Assembly: GCF_905233635.1 (NCBI RefSeq)
Contig: NZ_CAJODG010000023.1
Location: 14,945 to 78,944, forward strand
Direction: 5' to 3'
DNA: 64,000 nt
From: Selenomonas sp. AE3005
GTDB taxonomy: Bacteria > Bacillota > Negativicutes > Selenomonadales > Selenomonadaceae
Position 1 is the first letter of the stretch. Each line of letters opens with the position of its first letter. The notes beneath the pieces were generated by a model. That model was not told where the DNA came from. It worked only from the letters and a program-made list of their open reading frames with translations, and did no database searches. This document shows, piece by piece, positions 55,726 to 64,000 of the stretch. The translations under genes were made by a program, and so were the position numbers.

Positions 55726-57102
55726 ATGCAAGGAGATACCATCAGCGCCATTGCTACCGCTCAGGGCGAGGGCGGTATAGGCATTATCCGTCTCAGCGGC
55801 GGTGAGGCACTAACCGTGGCGGACAAAATGTTCCGGCCGGCCAGTGGCAAAAGCATTTTAGATTATCCCAGCCATCGGGCTGTATATGGCACGGTAGTGG
55901 ATGAAGAAGGACGTACTGTTGATGAAGCCATGGCTGTAATAATGAAGGCACCGCATTCCTATACCAAGGAAGATGTGGTGGAGCTGCAGTGTCATGGCGG
56001 TGTAATGCCGCTGCGCAAGACACTGGCCCTGACCTATGTACATGGGGCGAGGCCGGCAGAGGGCGGTGATTTTACCAAACGGGCTTTTCTAAACGGACGG
56101 CTGGATTTATCGCAGGCGCAGGCGGTTATGGATATTATCACGGCCAAAACTGACAAGTCATTAAAAATGGCCACGGGGCATTTGACAGGTCAGTTTTCAG
56201 CACAGATAAAGGAATGGCGTCATGAAATACTGGGACAGATTGCCCATTTGGAGGCGGCCATCGACTTCCCCGAAGATGAAGTCGATGATGTTGTCACGGA
56301 AGAGGTAAGTGACAAAGTCAGCGAAGTACGTCAAAACATTGCCAAGTTCCTCAAAACTGCTGGTACAGGCAGAATATTACGGGAGGGGCTCATGACGGCC
56401 ATCGTGGGCAAGCCGAACGTAGGCAAGTCAAGTCTGTTAAATGCCCTGTTGCAGGAAGAACGGGCCATAGTTACCGATATTCCCGGTACAACCCGTGATT
56501 CCATTGAAGAATACGCCAATGTGGGCGGCGTGCCCCTGCGTATCATTGATACTGCCGGTATTCGTGCTACCGAGGACGTCGTGGAACGAATCGGCGTGGA
56601 GAAGGCCCGGCAGATGGTAAACGAGGCGGCACTGGTTCTGGCCCTGTTTGACGGGTCAAGGCCGCTGGATAAGGAAGATGAAGAAATACTGGAACTGCTG
56701 CAGGGCCGGGAGGCCATTGTTCTGTTAAACAAGAGCGATTTAGCGCCAGTGGTTACAGCTGCAATGCTGCAAAATAAGACTAAGACTGCAGTGCTGGAAA
56801 TATCCACCAAGGAACAACATGGACTGGACGCCTTGACGGCGGCTATCCAGGATAAGGTCTACGGCGGCCAGGTAATGACTGATGAAGGCAGTTTTGTCAG
56901 TGATGAACGCCAGGCCAATATCCTGCGGCAGGCTGACAGCCACTTAGCGGCAGCCCTAAATACCATTGAGGCCGGCATGGGACTAGATTTTATCTCCATT
57001 GACCTGCGTTCGGCCTGGGAAAAATTAGGCGAAATCACCGGTGAAACAGTGGGTGAGGATATAATTGATGAGATATTCTCCAAGTTCTGTATTGGTAAAT
57101 AA
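55726..57102 (+). CDS. mnmE: tRNA modification GTPase MnmE
   Basis: 458 residues. Folate-binding N-terminal domain, a G domain with GKPNVGKSS (228-236), DTAGIR and NKSD, and the C-terminal FCIGK with the conserved Cys. With MnmG it makes the cmnm5 modification at wobble U34. SD AGAAGG; mnmG follows 15 nt later. Confidence 0.96.
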   Translation: MQGDTISAIATAQGEGGIGIIRLSGGEALTVADKMFRPASGKSILDYPSHRAVYGTVVDEEGRTVDEAMAVIMKAPHSYTKEDVVELQCHGGVMPLRKTLALTYVHGARPAEGGDFTKRAFLNGRLDLSQAQAVMDIITAKTDKSLKMATGHLTGQFSAQIKEWRHEILGQIAHLEAAIDFPEDEVDDVVTEEVSDKVSEVRQNIAKFLKTAGTGRILREGLMTAIVGKPNVGKSSLLNALLQEERAIVTDIPGTTRDSIEEYANVGGVPLRIIDTAGIRATEDVVERIGVEKARQMVNEAALVLALFDGSRPLDKEDEEILELLQGREAIVLLNKSDLAPVVTAAMLQNKTKTAVLEISTKEQHGLDALTAAIQDKVYGGQVMTDEGSFVSDERQANILRQADSHLAAALNTIEAGMGLDFISIDLRSAWEKLGEITGETVGEDIIDEIFSKFCIGK

Positions 57103-57117
57103 AGAAGGTTAAGGAAA

Positions 57118-59028
57118 ATGGATAATAAAAATGTGTTTGTAGCTGGCAACTATGATGTAATAGTGGTAGGAGCCGGCCATGCTGGTGTCGAGGCGGCTTT
57201 GGCGGCTGCCCGTATCGGCTGTAATACCTTGCTGACGACGCTGTCCATGGACAATATCGCCATGATGCCCTGCAATCCTTCCGTGGGCGGTCCGGCCAAG
57301 GGGCATCTCGTGCGTGAGCTTGACGCCTTAGGCGGTGAAATGGGGGTAAATGCCGATAAGACCTGCATTCAGTTCCGTATGTTAAATACTGGCAAGGGCC
57401 CGGCTGTACATGCCCTGCGTGCGCAGGCGGATAAAAAACTTTATCAGTTCACGATGAAGGAAACTTGTGAGAACACGGAAAATCTGGACGTTAAACAGCT
57501 GCTTATCGATAAACTGCTGGTAGAAGATGGCAAGGTTACTGGCGTACAGTCGGAAACCGGGGAAATCTATCAGGCCAAAGCTGTCATTATGGCCACAGGC
57601 ACCTATCTAAAGGGGCGTATTATCATTGGTGAACATACCTATGAGGGCGGCCCAGCCGGCCAAAGGGCGGCGGTGAAATTCTCCGATTCCATCAAAGAGG
57701 CCGGCGTCAAGCTGATGCGCTTTAAGACGGGTACGCCTGCCCGGGTAGATGCAAGGACACTGGATTACAGCAAAATGGAAATTCAGCCCGGTGACACAGC
57801 CTGCCGTAACTTTTCCTTTATGAGTGATGAAGTCACGCGCGAGCAGATTCCCTGTTATCTGACTTATACAAATGAAGAAACCCATAAAATCCTGCGGGAT
57901 AATATGGAAAGGGCGCCGATGGCCAACGGTATTATCGAAGGCATAGGCCCCCGTTACTGCCCGTCAATTGAAACTAAAATCCTGCGTTTCCCAGACAAGG
58001 AACGCCATCAGCTATTCTTAGAGCCGGAGGGCCGTCATACCAATGAGGTCTATGTACAGGGGATGTCCACTTCTATGCCTATGGATGTACAGCTCGAATT
58101 TTTGCGTACCATTCCTGGCCTGGAAAACGCCAAGGTTATGCGTGCCGGTTATGCTATAGAATATGACTGCATTGACCCTACGCAGTTGAAACCAACTTTG
58201 GAATTTAAAAACATTCAGGGGTTCTTCTCTGCCGGGCAGGCCAATGGCACATCAGGTTATGAAGAGGCGGCGGCGCAGGGGATTATTGCCGGTATCAATG
58301 CCGCCATGTTTATCAAGGGCGAAGAACCACTTATCTTAAAACGCAGTGAGGCTTATATTGGCGTACTTATTGATGATTTGGTGACCAAGGGCACCAATGA
58401 ACCTTACCGTATTATGACCAGCCGGGCGGAATACCGCCTGCTCCTGCGGCAGGATAATGCTGACCAGCGCCTGACACCCTTAGGACGCAGAGTCGGACTC
58501 GTAAAGGACGACCGCTGGGCAAGATTTACAGCCAAGCAGACGGCTATTAAAGAGGCTCTGGCTTTTTTGGAAAACAACAGTATCAATCCCACACAGGAAA
58601 TTACGGATAAGCTGACTGGTGCCGGCATTGATCCCATTCGCAACGCCACGAGTTTTTATGACTTATTGCGCCGTCCGGCTGTGGACTATGATAAACTGGC
58701 TGGTTTATTTGACCTGCCGGAACTGGCTCCGGAGGTCAAGCAGCAGGTGGAAATCACTATCACCTACGAAGGCTATATCAAAAAACAGCTGGAACAGGTG
58801 GAACGTATGGAAAAGCTGGAGGAAAAACTCCTGCCGGAAAATCTTAATTATGATGATGTGCCCAGCCTGCGCGATGAAGGACGGGAGAAGTTAAAGGCTA
58901 TCCGTCCCCGTTCCGTAGGACAGGCCAGCCGTATCAGTGGGGTGTCGCCGGCAGATATTTCCGTCCTGCTTATCTGGCTGGAACAGCAGCAGCGCCTAAA
59001 GGCCGGGGAGGGGAAAGCAGATGTTTAA
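57118..59028 (+). CDS. mnmG: tRNA modification enzyme MnmG
   Basis: 636 residues. FAD-binding [17 protein letters not shown], the [20 protein letters not shown] block and [13 protein letters not shown]. Partner of MnmE. The stop overlaps rsmG by 8 nt. Confidence 0.96.
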   Translation: MDNKNVFVAGNYDVIVVGAGHAGVEAALAAARIGCNTLLTTLSMDNIAMMPCNPSVGGPAKGHLVRELDALGGEMGVNADKTCIQFRMLNTGKGPAVHALRAQADKKLYQFTMKETCENTENLDVKQLLIDKLLVEDGKVTGVQSETGEIYQAKAVIMATGTYLKGRIIIGEHTYEGGPAGQRAAVKFSDSIKEAGVKLMRFKTGTPARVDARTLDYSKMEIQPGDTACRNFSFMSDEVTREQIPCYLTYTNEETHKILRDNMERAPMANGIIEGIGPRYCPSIETKILRFPDKERHQLFLEPEGRHTNEVYVQGMSTSMPMDVQLEFLRTIPGLENAKVMRAGYAIEYDCIDPTQLKPTLEFKNIQGFFSAGQANGTSGYEEAAAQGIIAGINAAMFIKGEEPLILKRSEAYIGVLIDDLVTKGTNEPYRIMTSRAEYRLLLRQDNADQRLTPLGRRVGLVKDDRWARFTAKQTAIKEALAFLENNSINPTQEITDKLTGAGIDPIRNATSFYDLLRRPAVDYDKLAGLFDLPELAPEVKQQVEITITYEGYIKKQLEQVERMEKLEEKLLPENLNYDDVPSLRDEGREKLKAIRPRSVGQASRISGVSPADISVLLIWLEQQQRLKAGEGKADV

Positions 59029-59737
59029 GGAAGAGCTGCAGAAAGCAGCTGCTGAGTATGGCATTAACCTTACGGAAACGCAGATAGCGCAGTATAATCG
59101 TTACTTTGAACTGCTTATCGAGTGGAATGAAAAGATAAATCTTACAGCCATAACTGCCCCTAAGGACGTAGCTATCAAGCATATCATTGACAGCATTACG
59201 GCTTATGATGCTGCTTTATTTCAGGCAGGAACCACCGTTATTGACGTAGGTACTGGTGCCGGCTTTCCGGGCCTGCCCTTAAAGATTTTCTGTCCGGAAA
59301 TAAAGCTGACACTGATGGACTCCCTCAATAAGCGCATTAAGTTCCTGCAGACGGTAGTCGAGGAATTGGGCTTAAAGGACGTAGAATGCGTCCATGCCCG
59401 GGCTGAAGAAGGGGCGCGTAATAAAAAATATCGCGAATCCTTCGATATCGCCGTGTCCCGGGCAGTGGCCAGACTGCCCATTCTCTGTGAGTACTGCCTG
59501 CCCTTTGTAAAAAAAGGCGGTCATTTCATCGCCCTCAAGGGCATGCAGTATAATGATGAAGCGGCAGAGGCTGCCAAGGCCATCAAAGTAATGGGCGGCA
59601 GCCATACGGAAATCCGTCCGGTAAAACTGCCGGAAATAGACGACAAACGGGCGGTTATCATCATTACCAAGACCATGCCCACACCCAAAACATATCCGCG
59701 CAAGGCCGGAACACCTGCCAAAAATCCCATAGTATAG
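59021..59737 (+). CDS. rsmG: 16S rRNA (guanine527-N7)-methyltransferase RsmG
   Basis: 238 residues. [15 protein letters not shown] is the SAM loop; [10 protein letters not shown] and [10 protein letters not shown] are family blocks. It methylates G527 in 16S rRNA. Translationally coupled to mnmG. Confidence 0.95.
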   Translation: MFKEELQKAAAEYGINLTETQIAQYNRYFELLIEWNEKINLTAITAPKDVAIKHIIDSITAYDAALFQAGTTVIDVGTGAGFPGLPLKIFCPEIKLTLMDSLNKRIKFLQTVVEELGLKDVECVHARAEEGARNKKYRESFDIAVSRAVARLPILCEYCLPFVKKGGHFIALKGMQYNDEAAEAAKAIKVMGGSHTEIRPVKLPEIDDKRAVIIITKTMPTPKTYPRKAGTPAKNPIV

Positions 59738-59762
59738 AGCATTGTTCTTTAGGGGAGGGGGC

Positions 59763-59837
59763 TTGAATGGGACGGATGTGCTGACCATTACCGCTGTGTT
59801 CGGATATTTAGTACAAAAATTTATCGAAATTCATTGA
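59763..59837 (+). CDS. Possible 24-residue small protein
   Basis: TTG start 2-5 nt after an AGGGGAGGGGG purine run, coding a short amphipathic peptide (VLTITAVFGYLVQKFIEIH) and TGA. The strong SD is the main support; no homologue known to me. May be an accident of the spacer. Confidence 0.3.
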   Translation: MNGTDVLTITAVFGYLVQKFIEIH

Positions 59838-59860
59838 GACGATGGCTGAACAAGGCAGGA

Positions 59861-59891
59861 AAAGCCCCTATTCAAAGCGAATAGGGGCTTT
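59861..59891 (+). terminator. Terminator after rsmG
   Basis: AAAGCCCCTATTC, AAAGC, GAATAGGGGCTTT. Confidence 0.85.
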
Positions 59892-59924
59892 ATAATATGT
59901 ATTTTGGCAGAAGGAGATGGTATT

Positions 59925-61457
59925 ATGGAAAAATCCTTTTCGATTCCCATGTCGCGTCGCAGTTTTATGAAGCTGATGGGAGCAGCTGCCGCCGGAACAT
60001 TGCTGGGGAGTGGCATGGAAACCGGACAGGCTGCTGCGCCGCCGGCAGCGGCGCTGAACTTTAGCGAAGTGGAACTGCCCGTAATTTTCAATACCGATGT
60101 CTGTGTGGTAGGGGGAGGTTCTGCCGGTACTGCTGCGGCCATCAGTGCTGCCCGCAAGGGAGCAAAAGTGGTGCTGGTAGAGCGCGGCATTTCCCTTGGG
60201 GGGCTGGCAACTCAGGGTTGTGTGTTCCCCTGTATGCCGACCTTTGTCGATGGCAGTGATACGCCCTATATAACAGATTTGAACAAGCGCATGGAAAGTC
60301 AGGGAGCCTCACCATCACTTGGCATTGATACGGACACTTATTATGGCGGTGGCCGGGGACAGTATGTGCCGGAATATCTTGCCCTTGTCTATGATGAAAT
60401 GTGTGCCGAGGCCGGTGTCGAGATACTCTACAATGCCGCCCTGGCAGGCACGGTGACCAAGGAGGGCAGAATCACGGCCTGCGTTGTCCAGACTGCGGAG
60501 GGATTGGCAAAAATTCAGGCTAAGGTATTCATTGACGGTACAGGTGACGCTCTGCTGGCGCGGTTTGCCGGTGTACCTGCCGAAAAGGGTTCGGAAACGA
60601 ATGGACGCAATCAGCCCATGAGCCTGCGCTTTGAAATGGGCGGTGTCGATGTCGGCAAGGTCTATAAATTCTTCCAGAAAAATTTGCATGATGACTATAC
60701 AAGAGGAAAGTTCGTTAAAATCGTGGAAGATGCGCTAAAGGAAAAACGTGCGCCTTTCTTTGAATTTGCCAAATGGAAAAAGAACGAGCAATTCTTCAAG
60801 GCAGGCGTGGCACGTGGAGAGTTGAGCGAGGACGATATCCTGTATATTCAGGCCTTTTCCATCCCCGGCAAGCCCAATGTCATGTCCATGAACTGCCCGG
60901 AGATGCCGCCGCTGACGTTCAGCTCAACGGATGCGGTCTCGGCCAGCAGGGCCGTCAGTTTCGGACGCCGGATGATGCGCCATCTGTCAGCCTTTTTTGT
61001 CAAAAACATTCCGGGCTTTGAAAAAGCCTACATCAGCCGTGAGGCCAGCATGATAGGTGTGCGTGAATCTTGGCGGATTCGCGGCAAGTACTATATGGAG
61101 GCCGATGATTACCTGAAGGCGCATCATTTCCCCGATGCGGTCTGCCGGACGGCCTATCCCATCGACATTCACGATGTAAAACTTGACCTCTTTAAAAAGC
61201 TGGAAAAAGGTCAGTATTACGAAATACCCTTCCGGGCACTGGTGACAAATGAACTTGCCAACCTGCTGGTGGTGGGACGCTGTGCCAGCGGCAGTTTTGC
61301 GGCTCAGGCTTCCTTCCGCATTCAGCCCACCTGCATGAGCATGGGCGAAGCCGCAGGCATTGCCGCTGTCTGGGGGATTAGGCACAATGTCGCAGCTAGA
61401 GATATTCAATGGGACAAAATACCGGCGGCTGAGCGCAGCTATGTTAGTGCAGGCTGA
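59925..61457 (+). CDS. Tat-exported FAD-dependent oxidoreductase
   Basis: 510 residues. Twin-arginine signal SRRSFMKLMGAAAAGTLL, then FAD-binding VCVVGGGSAGTAAAISAARKG and the DGTGDALLARFAG block of the FAD_oxidored (PF12831-like) family; GRCASGSFAAQASFRIQPTC at the C-terminus. Folded with FAD in the cytoplasm and exported. The substrate is unknown; an organic electron donor or acceptor in the periplasm is plausible. SD GAAGGAG. The FNT gene starts 12 nt after its stop. Confidence 0.87.
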   Translation: MEKSFSIPMSRRSFMKLMGAAAAGTLLGSGMETGQAAAPPAAALNFSEVELPVIFNTDVCVVGGGSAGTAAAISAARKGAKVVLVERGISLGGLATQGCVFPCMPTFVDGSDTPYITDLNKRMESQGASPSLGIDTDTYYGGGRGQYVPEYLALVYDEMCAEAGVEILYNAALAGTVTKEGRITACVVQTAEGLAKIQAKVFIDGTGDALLARFAGVPAEKGSETNGRNQPMSLRFEMGGVDVGKVYKFFQKNLHDDYTRGKFVKIVEDALKEKRAPFFEFAKWKKNEQFFKAGVARGELSEDDILYIQAFSIPGKPNVMSMNCPEMPPLTFSSTDAVSASRAVSFGRRMMRHLSAFFVKNIPGFEKAYISREASMIGVRESWRIRGKYYMEADDYLKAHHFPDAVCRTAYPIDIHDVKLDLFKKLEKGQYYEIPFRALVTNELANLLVVGRCASGSFAAQASFRIQPTCMSMGEAAGIAAVWGIRHNVAARDIQWDKIPAAERSYVSAG

Positions 61458-61469
61458 TGAGGTGATTTA

Positions 61470-62294
61470 ATGAATGACAATGATTTTGTCCATAATCTGC
61501 CCAAAATCGAACAGCATGTTTTGGCTACGCATGCTCCGATGCCTCCACAGCTAATCTTCAAAATCATTCGTAAAGAAGGGGAGGAAGAGCTGGTGCGATC
61601 CTTCCGGGCACTGGCCTTTTCGGGGCTGGCCGCCGGAATTTTTGTCAGCTTTTCTTTTTTGTTCCGTTCCATATTCCACATGCACATGGGAGACTCTCCC
61701 TTGGAGCCGCTGGTATCTAGTATTGGGTATACCACAGGCTTTCTGATTGTCATTTTGGGACGTATGCAGCTGTTTACGGAAAATCCGATAACCACCATCG
61801 TTCCACTGCTGAGTGAGTGGTCAATCACCAGATTATTAAAGGTGCTGCGCCTTTGGGGAACGGTATTTCTGTTTAACATCATCGGTACTTCCATAGCGGC
61901 AGCGTTCTTTGCCAGTCCCTATACGCTTTCGCCTCATGTAGAAGCGGCAATGCACGAGGTCGCAGCCAATGTCATGACGCTGCTCCCAATAGAAAATATA
62001 TTGCGAGGTATTCCGGCCGGGATTCTCATTGCGGCAATCGTGTGGATATCTCCCCAGACAAAATACTTCCGCTTTATGATGATTATGTTCTTCGTGTATT
62101 TTATCGCTCTGGGAGATTTCTCTCATGTAGTAGTTGGTTCCTGTGAGATGGCTTATGAGGTCATAAAGGGAAATGCTGACTTCTTTACTTATTTTTTCAA
62201 GTTCCTCATTCCCACCGGATTGGGGAATATTATCGGTGGCACAATGATATTTACATTGCTGATATATAATCAGGTACTAAAGGAATTGCGATGA
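61470..62294 (+). CDS. Formate/nitrite transporter family protein (YfdC-like)
   Basis: 274 residues. Six membrane segments after a 50-residue hydrophilic start, with the FNT-family GLAAGIFVSFSFLFR and TGFLIVILGRMQLFTEN, then TGLGNIIGG. Longer N-terminus than FocA, close to YfdC-type members. It may pass a small monovalent anion. Likely co-transcribed with the preceding flavoprotein gene. Confidence 0.85.
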   Translation: MNDNDFVHNLPKIEQHVLATHAPMPPQLIFKIIRKEGEEELVRSFRALAFSGLAAGIFVSFSFLFRSIFHMHMGDSPLEPLVSSIGYTTGFLIVILGRMQLFTENPITTIVPLLSEWSITRLLKVLRLWGTVFLFNIIGTSIAAAFFASPYTLSPHVEAAMHEVAANVMTLLPIENILRGIPAGILIAAIVWISPQTKYFRFMMIMFFVYFIALGDFSHVVVGSCEMAYEVIKGNADFFTYFFKFLIPTGLGNIIGGTMIFTLLIYNQVLKELR

Positions 62295-62348
62295 TGACGG
62301 TGTTGCATGCTGACTGCCTGTGACGCACGGAGTCCGCTATTTGGACTG

Positions 62349-62379
62349 AAGCCGCTCTCTTAGCCGAGGGCGGCTTTTT
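62349..62379 (+). terminator. Terminator after the FNT gene
   Basis: AAGCCGCTCTC, TTAGCCG, AGGGCGGCTT then TTT; one mismatch. Confidence 0.75.
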
Positions 62380-62493
62380 GTTGTGTGAAATAAAAAATGG
62401 ACTTTTGCGAAAATTTAGGATATAATATAGGATGCAAGAAATGGCAATAGAATTTACCTGACATACAAAGGGATTTGTGAGGGGGTTAAAAAG

Positions 62494-63503
62494 ATGAGTA
62501 GGAAGTCTTTGATTGTTACATTGGCAATGGGCATTTGTTTTTGCGGGGGGGGCAGACTATAAATACTGATTGCAATTCCTATGCTTTTTTTACGAAAGCA
62601 GAGGCTAGGGCGTCTTTAGCGGCTGCAGACCGGGAGATGAAAAAGGAAAAGAACTATGAGCCATCGGACATATATAAGCGTGCTCATCATATAATATATC
62701 CTAATGGCAGAGTGCCAAAAGACCAGCGCACTCGCATTGCTGTAGTCATCAATGGCGACGAACAGATTGTTGTTGAAGATAGGGTAAAAAATCGTATATA
62801 TAGCAAGTTGAGGGCAAAATTTTCACCAGAGGAGTTTGCCTTAATGAAAGGGACAGATGTAAAAACTTCGTTGTTGCAGATGGAAGAAGATAAATTCTAT
62901 GATAACAGACCATCTTCGTCAATAAGTACGAATCGACAACCATATCGTTCAGCAAGTGGATTTAGTATTGCATCTGTAGCTGGTACTGTAGCAGGTGCTG
63001 TTATAGCGCATAATAGAGGTCAAAGCGAAATAAATGGAGCCCTCATAGGAGCTGCGACAGATACCCTTATTAGTGGCAATGGAAGTAACAATGAAAATAG
63101 TACGACAACATCTATTACATCGCGTACTGATGTTGACCAAATGCCAGTTGGAATACAGCCTAGGGGATTTGCAGATTTGCGGCGTGAAGATTTTGTAGAA
63201 GTTGGCCGTAAATATGGTTATGATTATTTATTTGTTGTAACCATGAATGTAGGTATGCTTAAACATGAGAAACATGGCTTTGTGTTGTTTAATTCAACAA
63301 CAAATAAGGGAAACATTTGGGTGCGTGTACGTTTAGTAGACGTAAATAAAGGTGACTATGCTTATAGAAATGATATTGTAACGGCAGGATCTACGCATGG
63401 TTCTAATTTTAGTGGTAGTGGGGTTAATGGTCGGCTAATGGAAAAGGCTGTCGATAAAGCTATGACAGAGGCTATGAACGATATCGCTATAGAAATTGAA
63501 TAA
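62494..63503 (+). CDS. Putative surface/secreted protein, frameshifted at a G8 tract (probably phase-OFF)
   Basis: ATG at 62494 with a GGGGG box 8 nt upstream begins a hydrophobic signal-like stretch MSRKSLIVTLAMGICFC. The G8 run follows at 62545, and the frame then stops after GRL. With nine (or six) G the frame joins a 317-residue body: a helical part (AAADREMKKEKNYEPSD), RTRIAVVINGDEQIVV, a Gly/Ala stretch (VAGTVAGAVIAHNRG), and a C-terminal domain YGYDYLFVVTMNVG, VRVRLVDVNKGDYAYRND, MEKAVDKAMTEAMNDI. Domain order is like the secreted protein at 25483. Function unknown. AT-rich compared with the preceding operon. A sequencing error is possible. Confidence 0.75.
62545..62552 (+). repeat. 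Homopolymer G8 tract, frame-breaking
   Basis: Upstream frame is 1 nt short of the downstream frame; G9 or G6 restores it. It lies at the end of the hydrophobic N-terminal segment. Confidence 0.92.
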
Positions 63504-63550
63504 AAGTAGTGATTATATTTGATGTAATGATATTATCACTAACAGATACG

Positions 63551-63591
63551 AAAGTCTGTTGACGAAAAAAGCGTCAACAGACTTTTTTTAA
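63551..63591 (+). terminator. Terminator of the frameshifted surface gene
   Basis: AAAGTCTGTTGACG and CGTCAACAGACTTT arms, then T-run. Confidence 0.88.
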
Positions 63592-63621
63592 TTGCAGTTT
63601 GACGGTCAATACGTTCTTAAA

Positions 63622-64000
63622 AATATCCTGTTTATGCGTGCACGGGGTTCACGGGGGAGTAATTTTTCTGCCCCCGCTAAACGACACACCTCGGAAAATA
63701 TCATTGTCCAGTTACCTGCGCCGGGCAGGCCAACGGCGCTCCTTTCAGCGTAGTTGCTTAGCGATTGACTACAGTGTGCCGGCCTTCGCTGCGCTCAGGC
63801 AGTCGCTCCCCGCATAAAAATCACTCCCCCGTTCGCCCCCAGCTACGGTGTTTACAATTGCTACTAACCCGTTCTCCCGTTACAAGAACATCGATGTGCT
63901 GGTTACCTGTCACTGCGAAAAATCATTTTACATGGACGTCGCTTAGGGCGGAGGTGGTGATGCTTTTCGCAGTGGAACGACTGTCCGAACGCAGTGAGGA
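63622..64000 (+). repeat. Large intergenic repeat, copy B (continues past window end)
   Basis: Inverted copy of 17714-18096, about 90% identical by eye over the visible length, including GCGCCGGGCAGGCC and the purine-rich GGCGGAGGTGGTGATG. No frame is conserved between the copies. Its end is beyond the window. Confidence 0.87.

Overview
The window looks like chromosomal DNA of a Negativicutes bacterium (Selenomonas, Mitsuokella or Megamonas type). This rests on reading protein motifs and gene order by eye, not on a database search. The order rpmH-dnaA-dnaN-yaaA-recF-dciA-remB-gyrB and rpmH-rnpA-yidD-yidC-jag-mnmE-mnmG-rsmG is Firmicutes-like, while a phosphoethanolamine transferase suggests a Gram-negative outer membrane. 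The replication origin lies at about 51.3-53.2 kb. It has DnaA boxes on both sides of dnaA, and the housekeeping genes diverge from it.

Layout, left to right. 0.4-3.7 kb: a membrane-anchored MutS-like ATPase and an AGCS amino-acid/sodium symporter. 3.8-8.4 kb: a beta-glucoside locus (RpiR regulator, PTS IIC-IIB-IIA, 6-phospho-beta-glucosidase). 8.5-11.3 kb: two exported peptidoglycan enzymes, a VanX/L,D-transpeptidase fusion and an SH3/NlpC-P60 hydrolase. 11.4-12.5 kb: a self-inhibited Fic protein with a repeated operator and a G8 tract. 12.6-20.9 kb: transporters (ThrE, AzlC, a dicarboxylate symporter fused to an RsbW-like ATPase domain, AzlD, PanF/YhdT), an exported methyltransferase and a nitroreductase. 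21-27 kb: a beta-carbonic anhydrase, an AAA ATPase, a phosphoethanolamine transferase frameshifted at a G8 tract, a secreted protein and a YitT protein. 27.2-31 kb: the fructose operon fruR-fruK-fruA. 31-36.8 kb: an orphan protein, a cytidine-deaminase homologue lacking its zinc ligands, MgtC, a DnaA-box cluster, a CYTH protein, an LCP protein and malic enzyme. 36.8-38.3 kb: an AbiE-type toxin-antitoxin pair. 38.5-53 kb: gyrA, a probable type I toxin locus, Ppx/GppA, a threonine-synthase-like enzyme, a candidate small RNA, htpX, a yybP-ykoY riboswitch with terC, then gyrB to dnaA. 53.3-59.7 kb: rpmH to rsmG. 59.9-63.5 kb: a Tat-exported flavoprotein, an FNT-type channel, and a second frameshifted G8-tract surface gene.

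Three themes stand out. First, the only three G/C runs of eight that I found all lie inside relatively AT-rich accessory genes, and in two of them the run breaks the reading frame, which suggests phase variation. Second, two intergenic repeat families are present: a 110-145 bp element ending in TATAACG/CGTTATA, and a ~380 bp element whose two copies are inverted around the origin. Third, several regulatory RNAs are visible: a Mn2+ riboswitch, a convergent toxin/antisense pair, a candidate sRNA, and a hairpin that hides a ribosome-binding site.
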